From Syntrophus sp. (in: bacteria) (GTDB lineage Bacteria > Desulfobacterota > Syntrophia > Syntrophales > UBA5619), in contig PNOO01000152.1 in assembly GCA_013824905.1 (NCBI GenBank), forward strand, positions 1-6,077: a DNA stretch of 6,077 bases, given 5' to 3'. Shown piece after piece: positions 1-5,991 of the stretch. The first letter of the stretch is position 1. Each line of letters starts with the position of its first letter. Below the pieces are notes generated by a model that was not told the DNA's origin, ran no database searches, and was given only the letters and a program-made list of their open reading frames with translations. A program made the translations under genes and the position numbers.

Positions 1-266
1 CGCTGGAGAGGCCGATCCAGGCCCGGCGACGAAACCTCAAGCGTGTAAGGGCCGGGAGGCACGTCATGGACGTCGAGCAGATCCCCCAGCTGGTTACTGA
101 TCAGGGCGCAGTCATCGAGGGTCACCCCTCCTTGTTCCCGGTCCATGTATATCCGCACCACCCACCGTGTCTTCATCTTCAGGCATTCCACCTGAATCAA
201 TTCCATCCCGACGGAGGCGAGCACCGGTTCGGCCAGTTGTCGGATCTGTTCTTCCTGAGGTTGCAT
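1..266 (-). CDS. rimP: Ribosome maturation factor RimP (5' part, runs off left edge)
   Basis: RimP is a cytoplasmic assembly factor for the 30S ribosomal subunit. The visible 88 residues cover the N-terminal domain of a family that is usually about 150 to 160 residues long; the C-terminal SH3-like domain lies beyond the edge. The identification rests on the strongly conserved stretch LEVSSPGLDRPL at residues 76-87 and the preceding GVTLDDC (47-53) and QLGDLLDV (59-66) segments. The ATG at 266-264 is chosen because a very strong Shine-Dalgarno (AAGGAGG, minus strand of 276-282) sits 9 nt upstream and no other in-frame start lies between it and the leader terminator. In most bacteria rimP is followed by nusA and infB; that operon would continue to the left of the window (inference). 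The truncation is only the window edge, and the frame is intact. The identification is highly secure. Confidence 0.95.
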   Translation of the reverse strand, partial: MQPQEEQIRQLAEPVLASVGMELIQVECLKMKTRWVVRIYMDREQGGVTLDDCALISNQLGDLLDVHDVPPGPYTLEVSSPGLDRPLQ

Positions 267-283
267 GCAGATCCCCCTCCTTA

Positions 284-310
284 GAAAAAAAAAGTGGGCT
301 AAAGCCCACT
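284..310 (-). terminator. Intrinsic terminator / attenuator in the rimP leader
   Basis: Read on the minus strand, the arms AGTGGGC and GCCCACT (7 bp, positions 310-304 and 299-293) close a TTTA loop and are followed by nine T residues (293-285). The T tract ends only 2 nt before the rimP Shine-Dalgarno sequence, so a transcript that escapes termination immediately exposes the ribosome binding site. A terminator-bearing 'rimP leader' is a described attenuator family in proteobacteria (recalled from the literature, not searched). The position and the GUGGGC/GCCCAC stem fit that description. What relieves termination cannot be seen. The hairpin is certain; the attenuator role is inferred from its position inside the leader. 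Confidence 0.82.
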
Positions 311-338
311 CAGCAAAACCCGCCGATGATCTGCGTAT

Positions 339-367
339 TTAATAGCACACAAAAAAACCGATTGCAA
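339..367 (-). promoter_or_regulatory. Sigma70-type promoter for rimP
   Basis: On the minus strand there is a -35 TTGCAA (367-362), a spacer of exactly 17 nt, and a -10 TATTAA (344-339). The -10 is preceded by TG one base away, as in extended -10 promoters. Each hexamer matches the consensus at four of six bases. The predicted start near 332 gives a leader of about 65 nt that includes the whole terminator hairpin at 284-310. The prediction is from sequence only. Confidence 0.55.
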
Positions 368-463
368 GGAAAAAATACGATTCCAGCTCAGGACAAAACG
401 GCATTTGTGGATCTTGTAGCCCCTCATTTAAGGATAATTGCTCCTCTTGGGGAGTATTTAATG

Positions 464-498
464 AAAAAGGGGGGCACGAAAAACTCCGTACCCCCCTT
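464..498 (-). terminator. Intrinsic terminator of the tRNA-Gly gene
   Basis: On the minus strand the arms AAGGGGGG (498-491) and CCCCCCTT (474-467) form an 8-bp stem. After one mismatch it is extended inward by three more pairs (positions 487/478 to 489/476). The loop is T-rich, and the 3' arm runs into a T tract (468-464). It begins 7 nt after the encoded CCA end of the tRNA, so it ends that transcript and separates it from the rimP promoter. Confidence 0.85.
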
Positions 499-505
499 CA
501 TTTAT

Positions 506-580
<75 letters not shown>

Positions 581-615
581 ACATGAAAAAAGCTGTTATC
601 CGCAAACGGATGCCC

Positions 616-643
616 ATCTTAATCAACAGGGCCATTTTGTCAA
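616..643 (-). promoter_or_regulatory. Promoter of the tRNA-Gly gene
   Basis: The minus strand has a perfect TTGACA (643-638), a 16-nt spacer, and TAAGAT (621-616; four of six consensus bases). The bases just after the -10 are GGGC, a GC-rich discriminator of the sort found at stable-RNA promoters under growth-rate or stringent control (inference from that general rule). The 5' leader would contain a small hairpin, ATCCG-TTTG-CGGAT (611-598), before the mature tRNA end at 580. Confidence 0.7.
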
Positions 644-726
644 GACATTTTTGAGATTTGAACTTTCCGACGGCCTTGCATCACAAAAGAATTGTCAATC
701 GCCCTGAAAAAGGGTAATTTGCCGTC

Positions 727-1560
727 ATGGCAAAGCTGACCTTGGAGGAGTGGCTTGCAAGGGCCGAAAACGACCGGCGTTTCATGGAGAACGTCAGGGC
801 GATCCGGCGGATACCCGCCCGTCCCGGCGAATTCGCGCCGTACCCGGAGTGGGTCCACCCCGCCCTGAAAAAGGTTCTCGCGGACCGCGGCATCGGCCAG
901 CTATACAGCCACCAGGCGAAGGCCGTGGATCTGGTCCGCAAGGGGCAGAGCGTCGTTTTGGTCACCCCGACGGCGAGCGGTAAGACCCTCTGCTACAACC
1001 TCCCTGTCCTCCAGCGGATTCTCGAAGAGCCGGAAACCCGCGCCCTCTATATATTCCCGACCAAGGCCCTCGCCCAGGACCAGATGCACGAGGTCCATGG
1101 CCTGATCGGCGAGATGAAGGCCGACATCAAGACTTACACCTACGACGGGGACACGCCCGACGACGCCCGGCAGGCGATCCGCCGGCAGGGTCACGTCGTC
1201 GTCACGAATCCCGACATGCTCCACGCCGGGATCCTCCCCCACCACACCAAGTGGCAGAAGCTCTTCGTGAACCTCCAGTACGTGGTCATCGACGAACTCC
1301 ATGTGTATCGGGGCGTCTTCGGGTCCCACCTGACGAATGTGCTCCGGCGTCTGGTCCGGATCTGCCGCTTCTATGGCCGCGATCCGGTCTTCATCTGCTG
1401 CTCGGCGACGGTCGCCAACCCCAAAGAGCACGCCGAGCGGCTCCTGGAGCGTTCGGTCTCCCTCATCACCGAGAGTGGGGCGCCGGCGGCGGCAAGACCT
1501 TCATTCTCTACAACCCGCCCATTGTCAACAGGGAGCTCGGGATCCGCCAGTCCGCCCTGA
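727..1560 (+). CDS. mrfA: MrfA/YprA-type DExH helicase, N-terminal part (frame breaks near 1485)
   Basis: This frame encodes the first RecA-like lobe of a superfamily 2 helicase. Visible motifs are a Q-motif-like SHQ (61-63), Walker A PTASGKT (81-87, K86), motif Ia PTKALAQDQ (111-119), motif Ib TNPDMLH (160-166), motif II DELH (189-192), and motif III SAT (226-228). Homology-like sequence stops after ESGAP (249-253, codons 1471-1485). The last 24 residues are an Ala/Ser/Pro-rich out-of-frame tail ending at 1560, while the expected continuation sits in the next frame. The ATG at 727 follows an in-frame stop at 715-717 and is the only possible in-frame start nearby; the ribosome binding site is weak. 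In B. subtilis MrfA (YprA) is an ATP-dependent helicase in a repair pathway for mitomycin damage together with MrfB. The helicase class is certain; the MrfA assignment comes from the C-terminal part. Confidence 0.85.
   Translation: MAKLTLEEWLARAENDRRFMENVRAIRRIPARPGEFAPYPEWVHPALKKVLADRGIGQLYSHQAKAVDLVRKGQSVVLVTPTASGKTLCYNLPVLQRILEEPETRALYIFPTKALAQDQMHEVHGLIGEMKADIKTYTYDGDTPDDARQAIRRQGHVVVTNPDMLHAGILPHHTKWQKLFVNLQYVVIDELHVYRGVFGSHLTNVLRRLVRICRFYGRDPVFICCSATVANPKEHAERLLERSVSLITESGAPAAARPSFSTTRPLSTGSSGSASPP
1477..1496 (+). other. Frameshift site in the helicase gene (one base apparently missing)
   Basis: The upstream frame ends its recognisable sequence with GAP, encoded at 1477-1485. The downstream frame picks up at 1485 with GGGKTF. 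Inserting one base after 1485 restores a continuous ESGAPxGGKTFILYNPP; an inserted C would give arginine at x. The local sequence is a GC repeat (gccggcggcggc), where a base is easily lost by polymerase slippage, sequencing or assembly error. There is no classic X XXY YYZ slippery heptamer, and no convincing restart site for the second frame. Confidence 0.85.
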
Positions 1561-3092
1561 CGCCGGTCCGGAAGCTCGCCGCGGAGCTGATCGAAAACGC
1601 AATCCAGACGATCGTCTTCGCCACCAGCCGCCTGAACGTCGAGGTCCTGACGAAGTACCTGAAGGATCAGTTTGCGAAAGGCAAACCGGTGGACACACAG
1701 TTCGTCACCGGCTACCGCGGGGGATACCTCCCCAACCTCCGCCGTCAGATCGAAGCGGGCCTACGCAGCCGAGAGGTGATGGGGGTCGTTACGACCAACG
1801 CCCTGGAGCTGGGAATCGACATCGGCGATCTGGAGGCGGCGATCCTCTGCGGCTATCCCGGCTCGATCGCCAGCACCTGGCAGCAGGCCGGGCGGGCGGG
1901 GAGGCGCACGGGCCAGAGCCTCGCGCTGCTGATCGCCCGGAGCTCCCCCTTGGACCAGTTCATCGTGGAGAATCCCGATTACTTCTTCTCCCGCTCGCCG
2001 GAGTTCTGCCGGGTCAACCCGGACAACCTCCTGATCCTGCTCCACCACATCAAAAGCGCCGCATTCGAGCTCCCCTTCGAAAAAGGGGAGCGTTTCGGCG
2101 GAGAAAACCTGGAGGAGCTCCTGGACTACCTGGAGCGCAAGGGGGTTCTCCACCGGGTCGGCGCCCGCTGGCACTGGTCGGCGGAGAGCTACCCCGCCGA
2201 CGAGGTGAGCCTCAGGAGCATCAACCCCGAAAACGTCGTCGTCGTGGACGCGACGGAGGCCGGGAACCACCGGGTCATCGCCGAGGTGGACTGGGATAGC
2301 GCCTTTACCGCCGTCCACACCGACGCGATCTACATGGTCGAGTCCCAGCAGTACTACGTGGACAAACTCGATTTGGAACGAAAGACCGCCTACGTCCATA
2401 AGGTCGAGGCGGAGTACTACACCGACGCCATGACCTACACCAATGTCCGGGTGATCGACGCCTTCGCGAAGAAGCCCGGCAAGGAGATCCTCGTCGAGCA
2501 CGGCGAGGTCCAGGTGGTGAGCAAGGTGGTCGGCTACAAGAAGATCAAGTTCTACACCTCGGAGAACCTCGGTTACGGCGATGTGAACCTGCCGGAGAAG
2601 GACATGCACACGACGAGCTACTGGTTCACGATCCCCCGGGACCGCCTCGCCGGGCTTTCCTACAACCAGGAGGAGATCATCGACGGTCTGGCGGGGATGG
2701 CTTACAGCCTCCACCACCTGGCCGCGATGATGCTGATGGCGGATCTCCATGACATCGACCGCGCCATCGGAGACAAGAGCGGCGAGTGGTTCGTCCGCAA
2801 GGACCGGAACTGGCGGACGATCACCACCTCTCCCGGGGCGGAGGAGAGCGCCGTCCCCACGACGGACGCCTTTGATCCGACGATCTTTTTGTTCGACGCC
2901 TATCCCGGCGGGATCGGCTTTTCGGATCTCCTCTTCGAGCGCCACGAGGCGCTTATCGCCTCGGCCCGGCAGCTCATCCGCGCCTGTCCCTGCAAGTGCG
3001 GCTGCCCGTCCTGCGTCGGCCCGACGCTCGAGGTGGGACCCACCGCGAAGGAGGCGGCCCTGGCGATCCTGGGGCTCATCCAGGGGAAATAG
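1485..3092 (+). CDS. mrfA: MrfA/YprA-type helicase, C-terminal part with DUF1998-like cysteine cluster
   Basis: This is the second half of the same helicase, read in the next frame; the open frame itself extends back to 1251. In a rejoined protein of about 788 residues it supplies motif IV IVFATSR (about 296-302), motif V TTNALELGIDIGD (356-368), motif VI QQAGRAGR (386-393), a long middle region, and YPGGIGFSDLLFERHE near 725-740. It ends with the cluster CPCKCGCPSC (754-763), the metal-binding-type cysteines of the C-terminal domain found in MrfA/YprA. The B. subtilis protein is about 750 residues, so the rejoined length fits. All 535 codons after the break keep family motifs and no further stops, so the gene is not visibly decaying. 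There is no neighbour in its operon: the next gene to the right is convergent. If the frameshift is real, this half would lack the ATP-binding lobe and be inactive alone. Confidence 0.85.
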   Translation, partial: GGGKTFILYNPPIVNRELGIRQSALTPVRKLAAELIENAIQTIVFATSRLNVEVLTKYLKDQFAKGKPVDTQFVTGYRGGYLPNLRRQIEAGLRSREVMGVVTTNALELGIDIGDLEAAILCGYPGSIASTWQQAGRAGRRTGQSLALLIARSSPLDQFIVENPDYFFSRSPEFCRVNPDNLLILLHHIKSAAFELPFEKGERFGGENLEELLDYLERKGVLHRVGARWHWSAESYPADEVSLRSINPENVVVVDATEAGNHRVIAEVDWDSAFTAVHTDAIYMVESQQYYVDKLDLERKTAYVHKVEAEYYTDAMTYTNVRVIDAFAKKPGKEILVEHGEVQVVSKVVGYKKIKFYTSENLGYGDVNLPEKDMHTTSYWFTIPRDRLAGLSYNQEEIIDGLAGMAYSLHHLAAMMLMADLHDIDRAIGDKSGEWFVRKDRNWRTITTSPGAEESAVPTTDAFDPTIFLFDAYPGGIGFSDLLFERHEALIASARQLIRACPCKCGCPSCVGPTLEVGPTAKEAALAILGLIQGK

Positions 3093-3211
3093 CAGAAATC
3101 ACCGCCATTCGGGATCGGCTGGATCGCTATGAAACGGGAAGTGGGTTTCAGGGAAGGAGTGGAACTTACACTGCAAGTCATTATGTCGGACACTCATTCA
3201 AATGTGAGAAT

Positions 3212-3300
3212 TTCGAATAAGCGTCAATCCGAAGTTGTTAAACGGAAGGATATGAAAACATACACGGATTGAAACAATTTTGGATTGACGCTTATTCGAA
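3212..3300. repeat. 89-bp element with perfect 19-bp terminal inverted repeats
   Basis: The left arm 3212-3230 (TTCGAATAAGCGTCAATCC) is the exact reverse complement of 3282-3300. Pairing continues inward for nine more positions (3231-3239 with 3273-3281). Seven of these are Watson-Crick and two are G-T, so a plus-strand RNA would have a 28-bp stem closing a 33-nt loop with its own TATG-AAAA-CATA mini-hairpin. Each outer end is TTCGAA, itself a palindrome, so either the 19-bp repeat is the true end or TTCGAA is a target duplication around 13-bp ends. It could be a MITE-like non-autonomous element, a structured RNA, or an extrachromosomal-style cruciform. No transposase is present in the window. 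Confidence 0.8.
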
Positions 3301-3371
3301 GTCTATCATCTTTGTTGAGGTTAACGATTTATTGCAGGAAGGAAGGATTAGGGGCTCATGAGCTTAATTCA

Positions 3372-3406
3372 GGATTGTTAACAATCCGTCCGATGGTTTG
3401 TTAACC
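3372..3406. repeat. Two adjacent GTTAAC-centred palindromes
   Basis: Positions 3372-3387 are a perfect 16-bp palindrome, GGATTGTTAACAATCC. After 7 nt, 3395-3406 (GGTTTGTTAACC) repeats the TTGTTAAC core with GGTT/AACC ends. A third GTTAAC lies at 3320-3325, and a further palindrome, GCTCATGAGC, at 3354-3363. They resemble paired operator half-sites, but they lie between two convergent gene ends where no promoter is expected. A role as weak hairpins at the transcript ends is an alternative; no T tract follows them. Confidence 0.5.
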
Positions 3407-3438
3407 GAAACGTCACTTCGGGCTATGCCACTGCCACT

Positions 3439-4695
3439 TCACTCAAAACGGAAACGCCATACGCCGATGAGGAAAAACAGGGTGGCGAAGCCTAAAAGCA
3501 CAGCCACGGCGGGCAGGACCGCCGCCAGGCCGTAACCCCGGACCAGCAGGTCCTGGTAGGCGTCGAGTGCCCAGGCGTGGGGCGTCACAAGGCCAATGAT
3601 ACGGAAGAAAGGGCGCATGACGAAGCGGGGCACGAAACAGCCCCCGAGGCCGGAAAGGGTCAGGAGGAGCAGGATGGTGAGACTTCCCGCCTGGGCCTCC
3701 GTGCGGGCCAGGGCGGATACCAGCACCCCCAGCCCCGTCGCCGCGGCGGCGGTGGCGAGGCTCACCACGATAAGCCCGGCGGGCGAGTGGCCGAAGTTCA
3801 TCCCCATGAACAGGAGGGCCACGAGGAAGATCACCGCAAGCTGGATGAGGTTGATCAGGTAATGGGGCGCCAGTTTTCCCGCGAGCAGTATCCCCCGGCT
3901 CACCGGCGATGCGAGAAGACGGCGGAAGGTCCCGTCCCGTTTTTCCCGGAGGATCGACCCGGCCAGGAGGCTGACGATCCAGAAGAGACCGTAGATCGTG
4001 TAACCGGGTACGTTTTGCTGGAAGGCATCGGGCCTCTTCTCGGCCCGCATCCCCGCGGGCGCCGTCCTCTCCAGGGTCACCGCAGGCGTGCCGCCTCCCG
4101 AAAGGCCTCCGGACATCCGCTCTCCGATACGGGCCGTCAGCGCCACCCGTTCGGAGGGGGGTGACTGGGGCGACAACTGGTCGAACAGATAGTCGATCTC
4201 CCTCGGCGTCATCGTGGTGAATGCGGCCTTCTCCAGGAGGCCCTGCAGGGTACCGGCCACGGGTTCCACGAACTGCGCCGGTGCGGCCGGGTCGATGATG
4301 AAGAGAATCCGAGTCGTCCGGCGCTCACCGGCGGCGGGGCTCTGCTCGAGAACAGCGGAGAACTCGGCGGGGAAGATGAGCGCGAGGCTGCGTTTCCCTT
4401 CGCGGATCAGCCGCTCGGCTGTCTGCCGGTCCACGGTACGCCCCTCCCAGTTTGTTTCGACCTGAAATCCCTTCCTCGTCCCCAGATCGCGGATTACCGC
4501 CGCCGCCTCTTTCCCCCGGTCCTGATTGACCGCGAGGATCGTGATCGGACGGTCGCCGCCGAAGAGGCCGCCCACCGCATAGCTCATGATCAGGATGAAC
4601 ATCAGCGGCTGGAGGATGATCAATGTTACGGCACCCGGATCCTTGAAGAAGATCTTGAGATCCTTTCCGGTCAGGGCGAATATCTGATTCAGCAC
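3439..4695 (-). CDS. ABC-2 type transporter permease
   Basis: This is an integral membrane subunit that pairs with the ATPase encoded just upstream. It has 418 residues. One hydrophobic segment near residues 22-44 is followed by a large, mostly hydrophilic domain (about 48-228), expected outside the cytoplasmic membrane. A C-terminal block of about five hydrophobic segments follows (roughly 232-250, 277-298, 305-330, 337-357, 390-412). The EKRDGTFRRLLASPVSR loop (251-267) and GGCFVPRFVMRPFFR (351-365), LDAYQDLLVRG (377-387) near the end are typical of ABC-2 permeases of the YhbR/YhbS/DrrB kind. The start is GTG at 4695, 8 nt after the ATPase stop, with AGGAG (4705-4701) 5 nt upstream. The frame is open back to 4803, but that extension overlaps the ATPase and lacks a suitable ribosome binding site. 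Export of a drug or lipid is plausible; the substrate is unknown. Confidence 0.9.
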   Translation of the reverse strand: MLNQIFALTGKDLKIFFKDPGAVTLIILQPLMFILIMSYAVGGLFGGDRPITILAVNQDRGKEAAAVIRDLGTRKGFQVETNWEGRTVDRQTAERLIREGKRSLALIFPAEFSAVLEQSPAAGERRTTRILFIIDPAAPAQFVEPVAGTLQGLLEKAAFTTMTPREIDYLFDQLSPQSPPSERVALTARIGERMSGGLSGGGTPAVTLERTAPAGMRAEKRPDAFQQNVPGYTIYGLFWIVSLLAGSILREKRDGTFRRLLASPVSRGILLAGKLAPHYLINLIQLAVIFLVALLFMGMNFGHSPAGLIVVSLATAAAATGLGVLVSALARTEAQAGSLTILLLLTLSGLGGCFVPRFVMRPFFRIIGLVTPHAWALDAYQDLLVRGYGLAAVLPAVAVLLGFATLFFLIGVWRFRFE

Positions 4696-4703
4696 GATGT
4701 CTC

Positions 4704-5645
4704 CTATTCCCGCAGACGCTTGCCCGTGAGGTGCAGGAAGACCCCCTCCAGGTTCGGTTGCAGCACCTCCAGTGAGAGGATGCTTACCCCTCGTTCCCTG
4801 CACAGCCCGATAAATTCGACGACGGCTTGGCCGGCGTCCGTCGTTTCCATGAGCAGACGGCCGTCCGTGGCGGAGGCCGCCCTGATATGGGGAAGCGCTC
4901 GAACCGTCGACAGGAGCGCCTCAGCCCCCTCACGGACCACTCCCGCATGGATGACGCCCCCTCCAAGAAGATTCACCAGACCGTGCGGCGTATCCAGCGC
5001 CAGGATCTGGCCGGCGTCCATGATGGCCACCCGGTCGCAGAGGCGCTCCGCCTCCTCCATATAGTGAGTGGTGTAAAGAATGGTCATTCCCCCTTCCTTC
5101 AGCTGCGCCACATGCTCGAAGATGAAATTTCGCGACTGAGGGTCGACGCCGACGGTCGGTTCGTCCATGAACAGGACGCGGGGTCGATGGATCAGACCGA
5201 CGGCGATGTTGAGGCGGCGCATCATCCCGCCGGAGAAAGTCTTCACCGGATCGACCGCCCGGTCCCCGAGCTTCACCAGGTCGAGCGCCCATGCGATCCG
5301 CTCCTTCAGAGTGGCTCCGGATAAACCGTAGATGCGGCCGAAAAAGGCGAGGTTGTCCCTGGCGCTCAAGGACAGGTAGAGGGCGATCTCCTGGGGAACT
5401 AAGCCGATCAGGGGTTTGATCCGCTCCGGTTCACCGGCGAGGTCGAATCCTCCCACCGTCACCCGGCCGCCGTCGGAAGCGATCAGCCCGGCAAGGATGG
5501 AGATGGTCGTGCTCTTTCCCGCGCCGTTGGGACCGAGGAGCCCGAAGACTTCCCCTTCCCGGATCTCGAGATTCACCCCCCGCACGACGGTCCGCTCACC
5601 ATACCGCTTGACCAGACCTTCGATTTCAATCACGGCTCGGGACAC
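4704..5645 (-). CDS. ABC transporter ATP-binding protein (ABC-2/DrrA-NatA type)
   Basis: This is the cytoplasmic ATPase that powers the permease encoded downstream. Its 313 residues contain Walker A GPNGAGKST (38-46), the Q-loop VPQE (Q85), the signature FSGGM (137-141), Walker B VLFMDEP (157-163, catalytic E162) followed by the D-loop region, and the H-loop histidine in YTTHYMEEAE (H194). All catalytic residues are intact. The C-terminal extension of about 90 residues ends with LEVLQPNLEGVFLHLTGKRLRE, a 'LEdvFl' type tail common in exporters of this class. The start is GTG at 5645, with a strong AAGGAGG (5658-5652) 6 nt upstream. A second GTG at 5652-5650 is out of frame. Transcription probably begins at the promoter at 5795-5823, leaving a leader of about 140 nt. 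A DrrA-like drug exporter or NatA-like role fits equally well. Confidence 0.93.
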   Translation of the reverse strand: MSRAVIEIEGLVKRYGERTVVRGVNLEIREGEVFGLLGPNGAGKSTTISILAGLIASDGGRVTVGGFDLAGEPERIKPLIGLVPQEIALYLSLSARDNLAFFGRIYGLSGATLKERIAWALDLVKLGDRAVDPVKTFSGGMMRRLNIAVGLIHRPRVLFMDEPTVGVDPQSRNFIFEHVAQLKEGGMTILYTTHYMEEAERLCDRVAIMDAGQILALDTPHGLVNLLGGGVIHAGVVREGAEALLSTVRALPHIRAASATDGRLLMETTDAGQAVVEFIGLCRERGVSILSLEVLQPNLEGVFLHLTGKRLRE

Positions 5646-5771
5646 GATGCACCTCCTTCAGGGTGCCCGGTGATCAGCGCACCACACACCTGGCCAACTT
5701 CCGGCATTGGTTCTTAAACTACCCCGCCCTGCCCCAGAGCGATACCAAGCCGGCGGCGAGAAACATAACAC

Positions 5772-5844
5772 CGATCGGACTTTTCAGTGGGAAAAGGATA
5801 CGGGAAATATCCCTGCCTGTCAATCGGCAGACATAGTCCGATCG
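5772..5844. promoter_or_regulatory. Perfect 10-bp inverted repeat straddling the ABC promoter (candidate operator)
   Basis: CGATCGGACT at 5772-5781 is the exact reverse complement of AGTCCGATCG at 5835-5844. The midpoint of the two arms (5808) coincides with the midpoint of the promoter (5809), so one arm sits around +8 to +17 and the other just upstream of the -35. Each arm also contains the palindrome CGATCG. This geometry suits a repressor that binds both arms, perhaps with looping. No regulator gene is present in the window to match it. Confidence 0.5.
5795..5823 (-). promoter_or_regulatory. Sigma70-type promoter of the ABC transporter operon
   Basis: The minus strand shows a perfect -35 TTGACA (5823-5818), a 17-nt spacer, and -10 TATCCT (5800-5795; four of six consensus bases). 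Transcription would start near 5788. The spacer itself carries a small dyad GGGA...TCCC (5802-5813). This is the best promoter match in the window in hexamer quality and spacing, and it points at the ATPase gene. Confidence 0.68.
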
Positions 5845-5854
5845 AATGTTCCGG

Positions 5855-5870
5855 GTCGATCAATATCGAC
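5855..5870. repeat. Short dyad GTCGAT-CAAT-ATCGAC
   Basis: Six-base arms GTCGAT (5855-5860) and ATCGAC (5865-5870) are perfect reverse complements around CAAT. The dyad lies just beyond the outer arm of the promoter-straddling repeat and shares the CGAT core, so it could be a further binding site, perhaps serving the plus-strand gene at 5992. A chance occurrence cannot be excluded. Confidence 0.35.
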
Positions 5871-5991
5871 GAATTATGGCGAATACATGGAGTGGGACGT
5901 GCGTTTGTATGACTGACCGGTCGAATTGCCCTGAACTGACAGGAGTGGAAATAGCGGTTGAATTTGCCCGGGAGGGTGGTATCATGGGCGC

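Larger units (their letters stand above)
3093..3438. other. Convergent intergenic region, no supported gene
   Basis: These 346 bp separate the 3' ends of the helicase (plus) and the permease (minus). The right half is clearly more AT-rich than the flanking genes. I see no coding sequence that can be supported and no classical hairpin-plus-T-tract terminator for either gene. The first 120 bp are featureless apart from a weak 6-bp dyad (TGAAAC/GTTTCA, 3130-3150). The remainder holds the 89-bp stem-loop at 3212-3300 and the palindromes at 3354-3406. The hexamer GGATTG or its complement occurs five times (3225, 3266, 3282, 3372, 3382). Confidence 0.7.
5646..5991. other. Divergent regulatory region between the ABC operon and the right-edge gene
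   Basis: These 346 bp hold the minus-strand promoter and leader of the ABC operon and, presumably, a plus-strand promoter for the gene at 5992 that I could not place with confidence. The region is rich in CGATCG and other short palindromes (5772-5777, 5839-5844, GACCGGTC at 5915-5922). A 69-codon open frame at 5707-5916 uses a TTG start without a ribosome binding site and reads through these dyads, so I do not treat it as a gene. Confidence 0.6.

Noticed and set aside
299..427. A 42-codon minus-strand ORF (start 427) whose TAG stop lies in the loop of the rimP leader terminator
   Set aside because: It looks like a leader peptide, but it spans the predicted rimP promoter, has only a distant purine-rich site upstream, and shows no regulatory codon run. 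It is likely chance.
693..698. Second TTGACA on the minus strand upstream of the tRNA
   Set aside because: No acceptable -10 hexamer lies 16 to 18 nt downstream; the promoter at 616-643 explains the tRNA.
1477..1496. Programmed -1 ribosomal frameshift in the helicase
   Set aside because: There is no slippery heptamer and no clear downstream pseudoknot; a missing base in a GC repeat is simpler.
1761..2945. 394-codon minus-strand open frame inside the helicase gene
   Set aside because: It is the antisense shadow of a GC-rich coding region. Its Val/Asp/Leu-rich composition and lack of motifs fit a shadow, and the plus strand carries clear helicase motifs.
3212..3300. Integron attC site
   Set aside because: The arms are almost perfectly paired, lack the extrahelical bases and paired RYYYAAC/GTTRRRY core sites of attC, and there is no integrase or cassette nearby.
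3358..3381. Seven-codon ORF MSLIQDC with purine-rich sequence upstream, ending in the palindrome
   Set aside because: It is too short to support, has no downstream gene in the same direction before the convergent permease, and the spacing to the purine tract is long.
4696..4803. Upstream ATG at 4803 as the permease start
   Set aside because: It overlaps the ATPase C-terminus by 100 bp and adds a Gly/Pro-rich, non-membrane extension. GTG 4695 has a well-spaced AGGAG and the usual 8-nt intergenic gap.
5707..5916. 69-codon plus-strand ORF in the divergent region
   Set aside because: It has a TTG start, no ribosome binding site and low-information composition, and it covers the promoter and dyads of the ABC operon.
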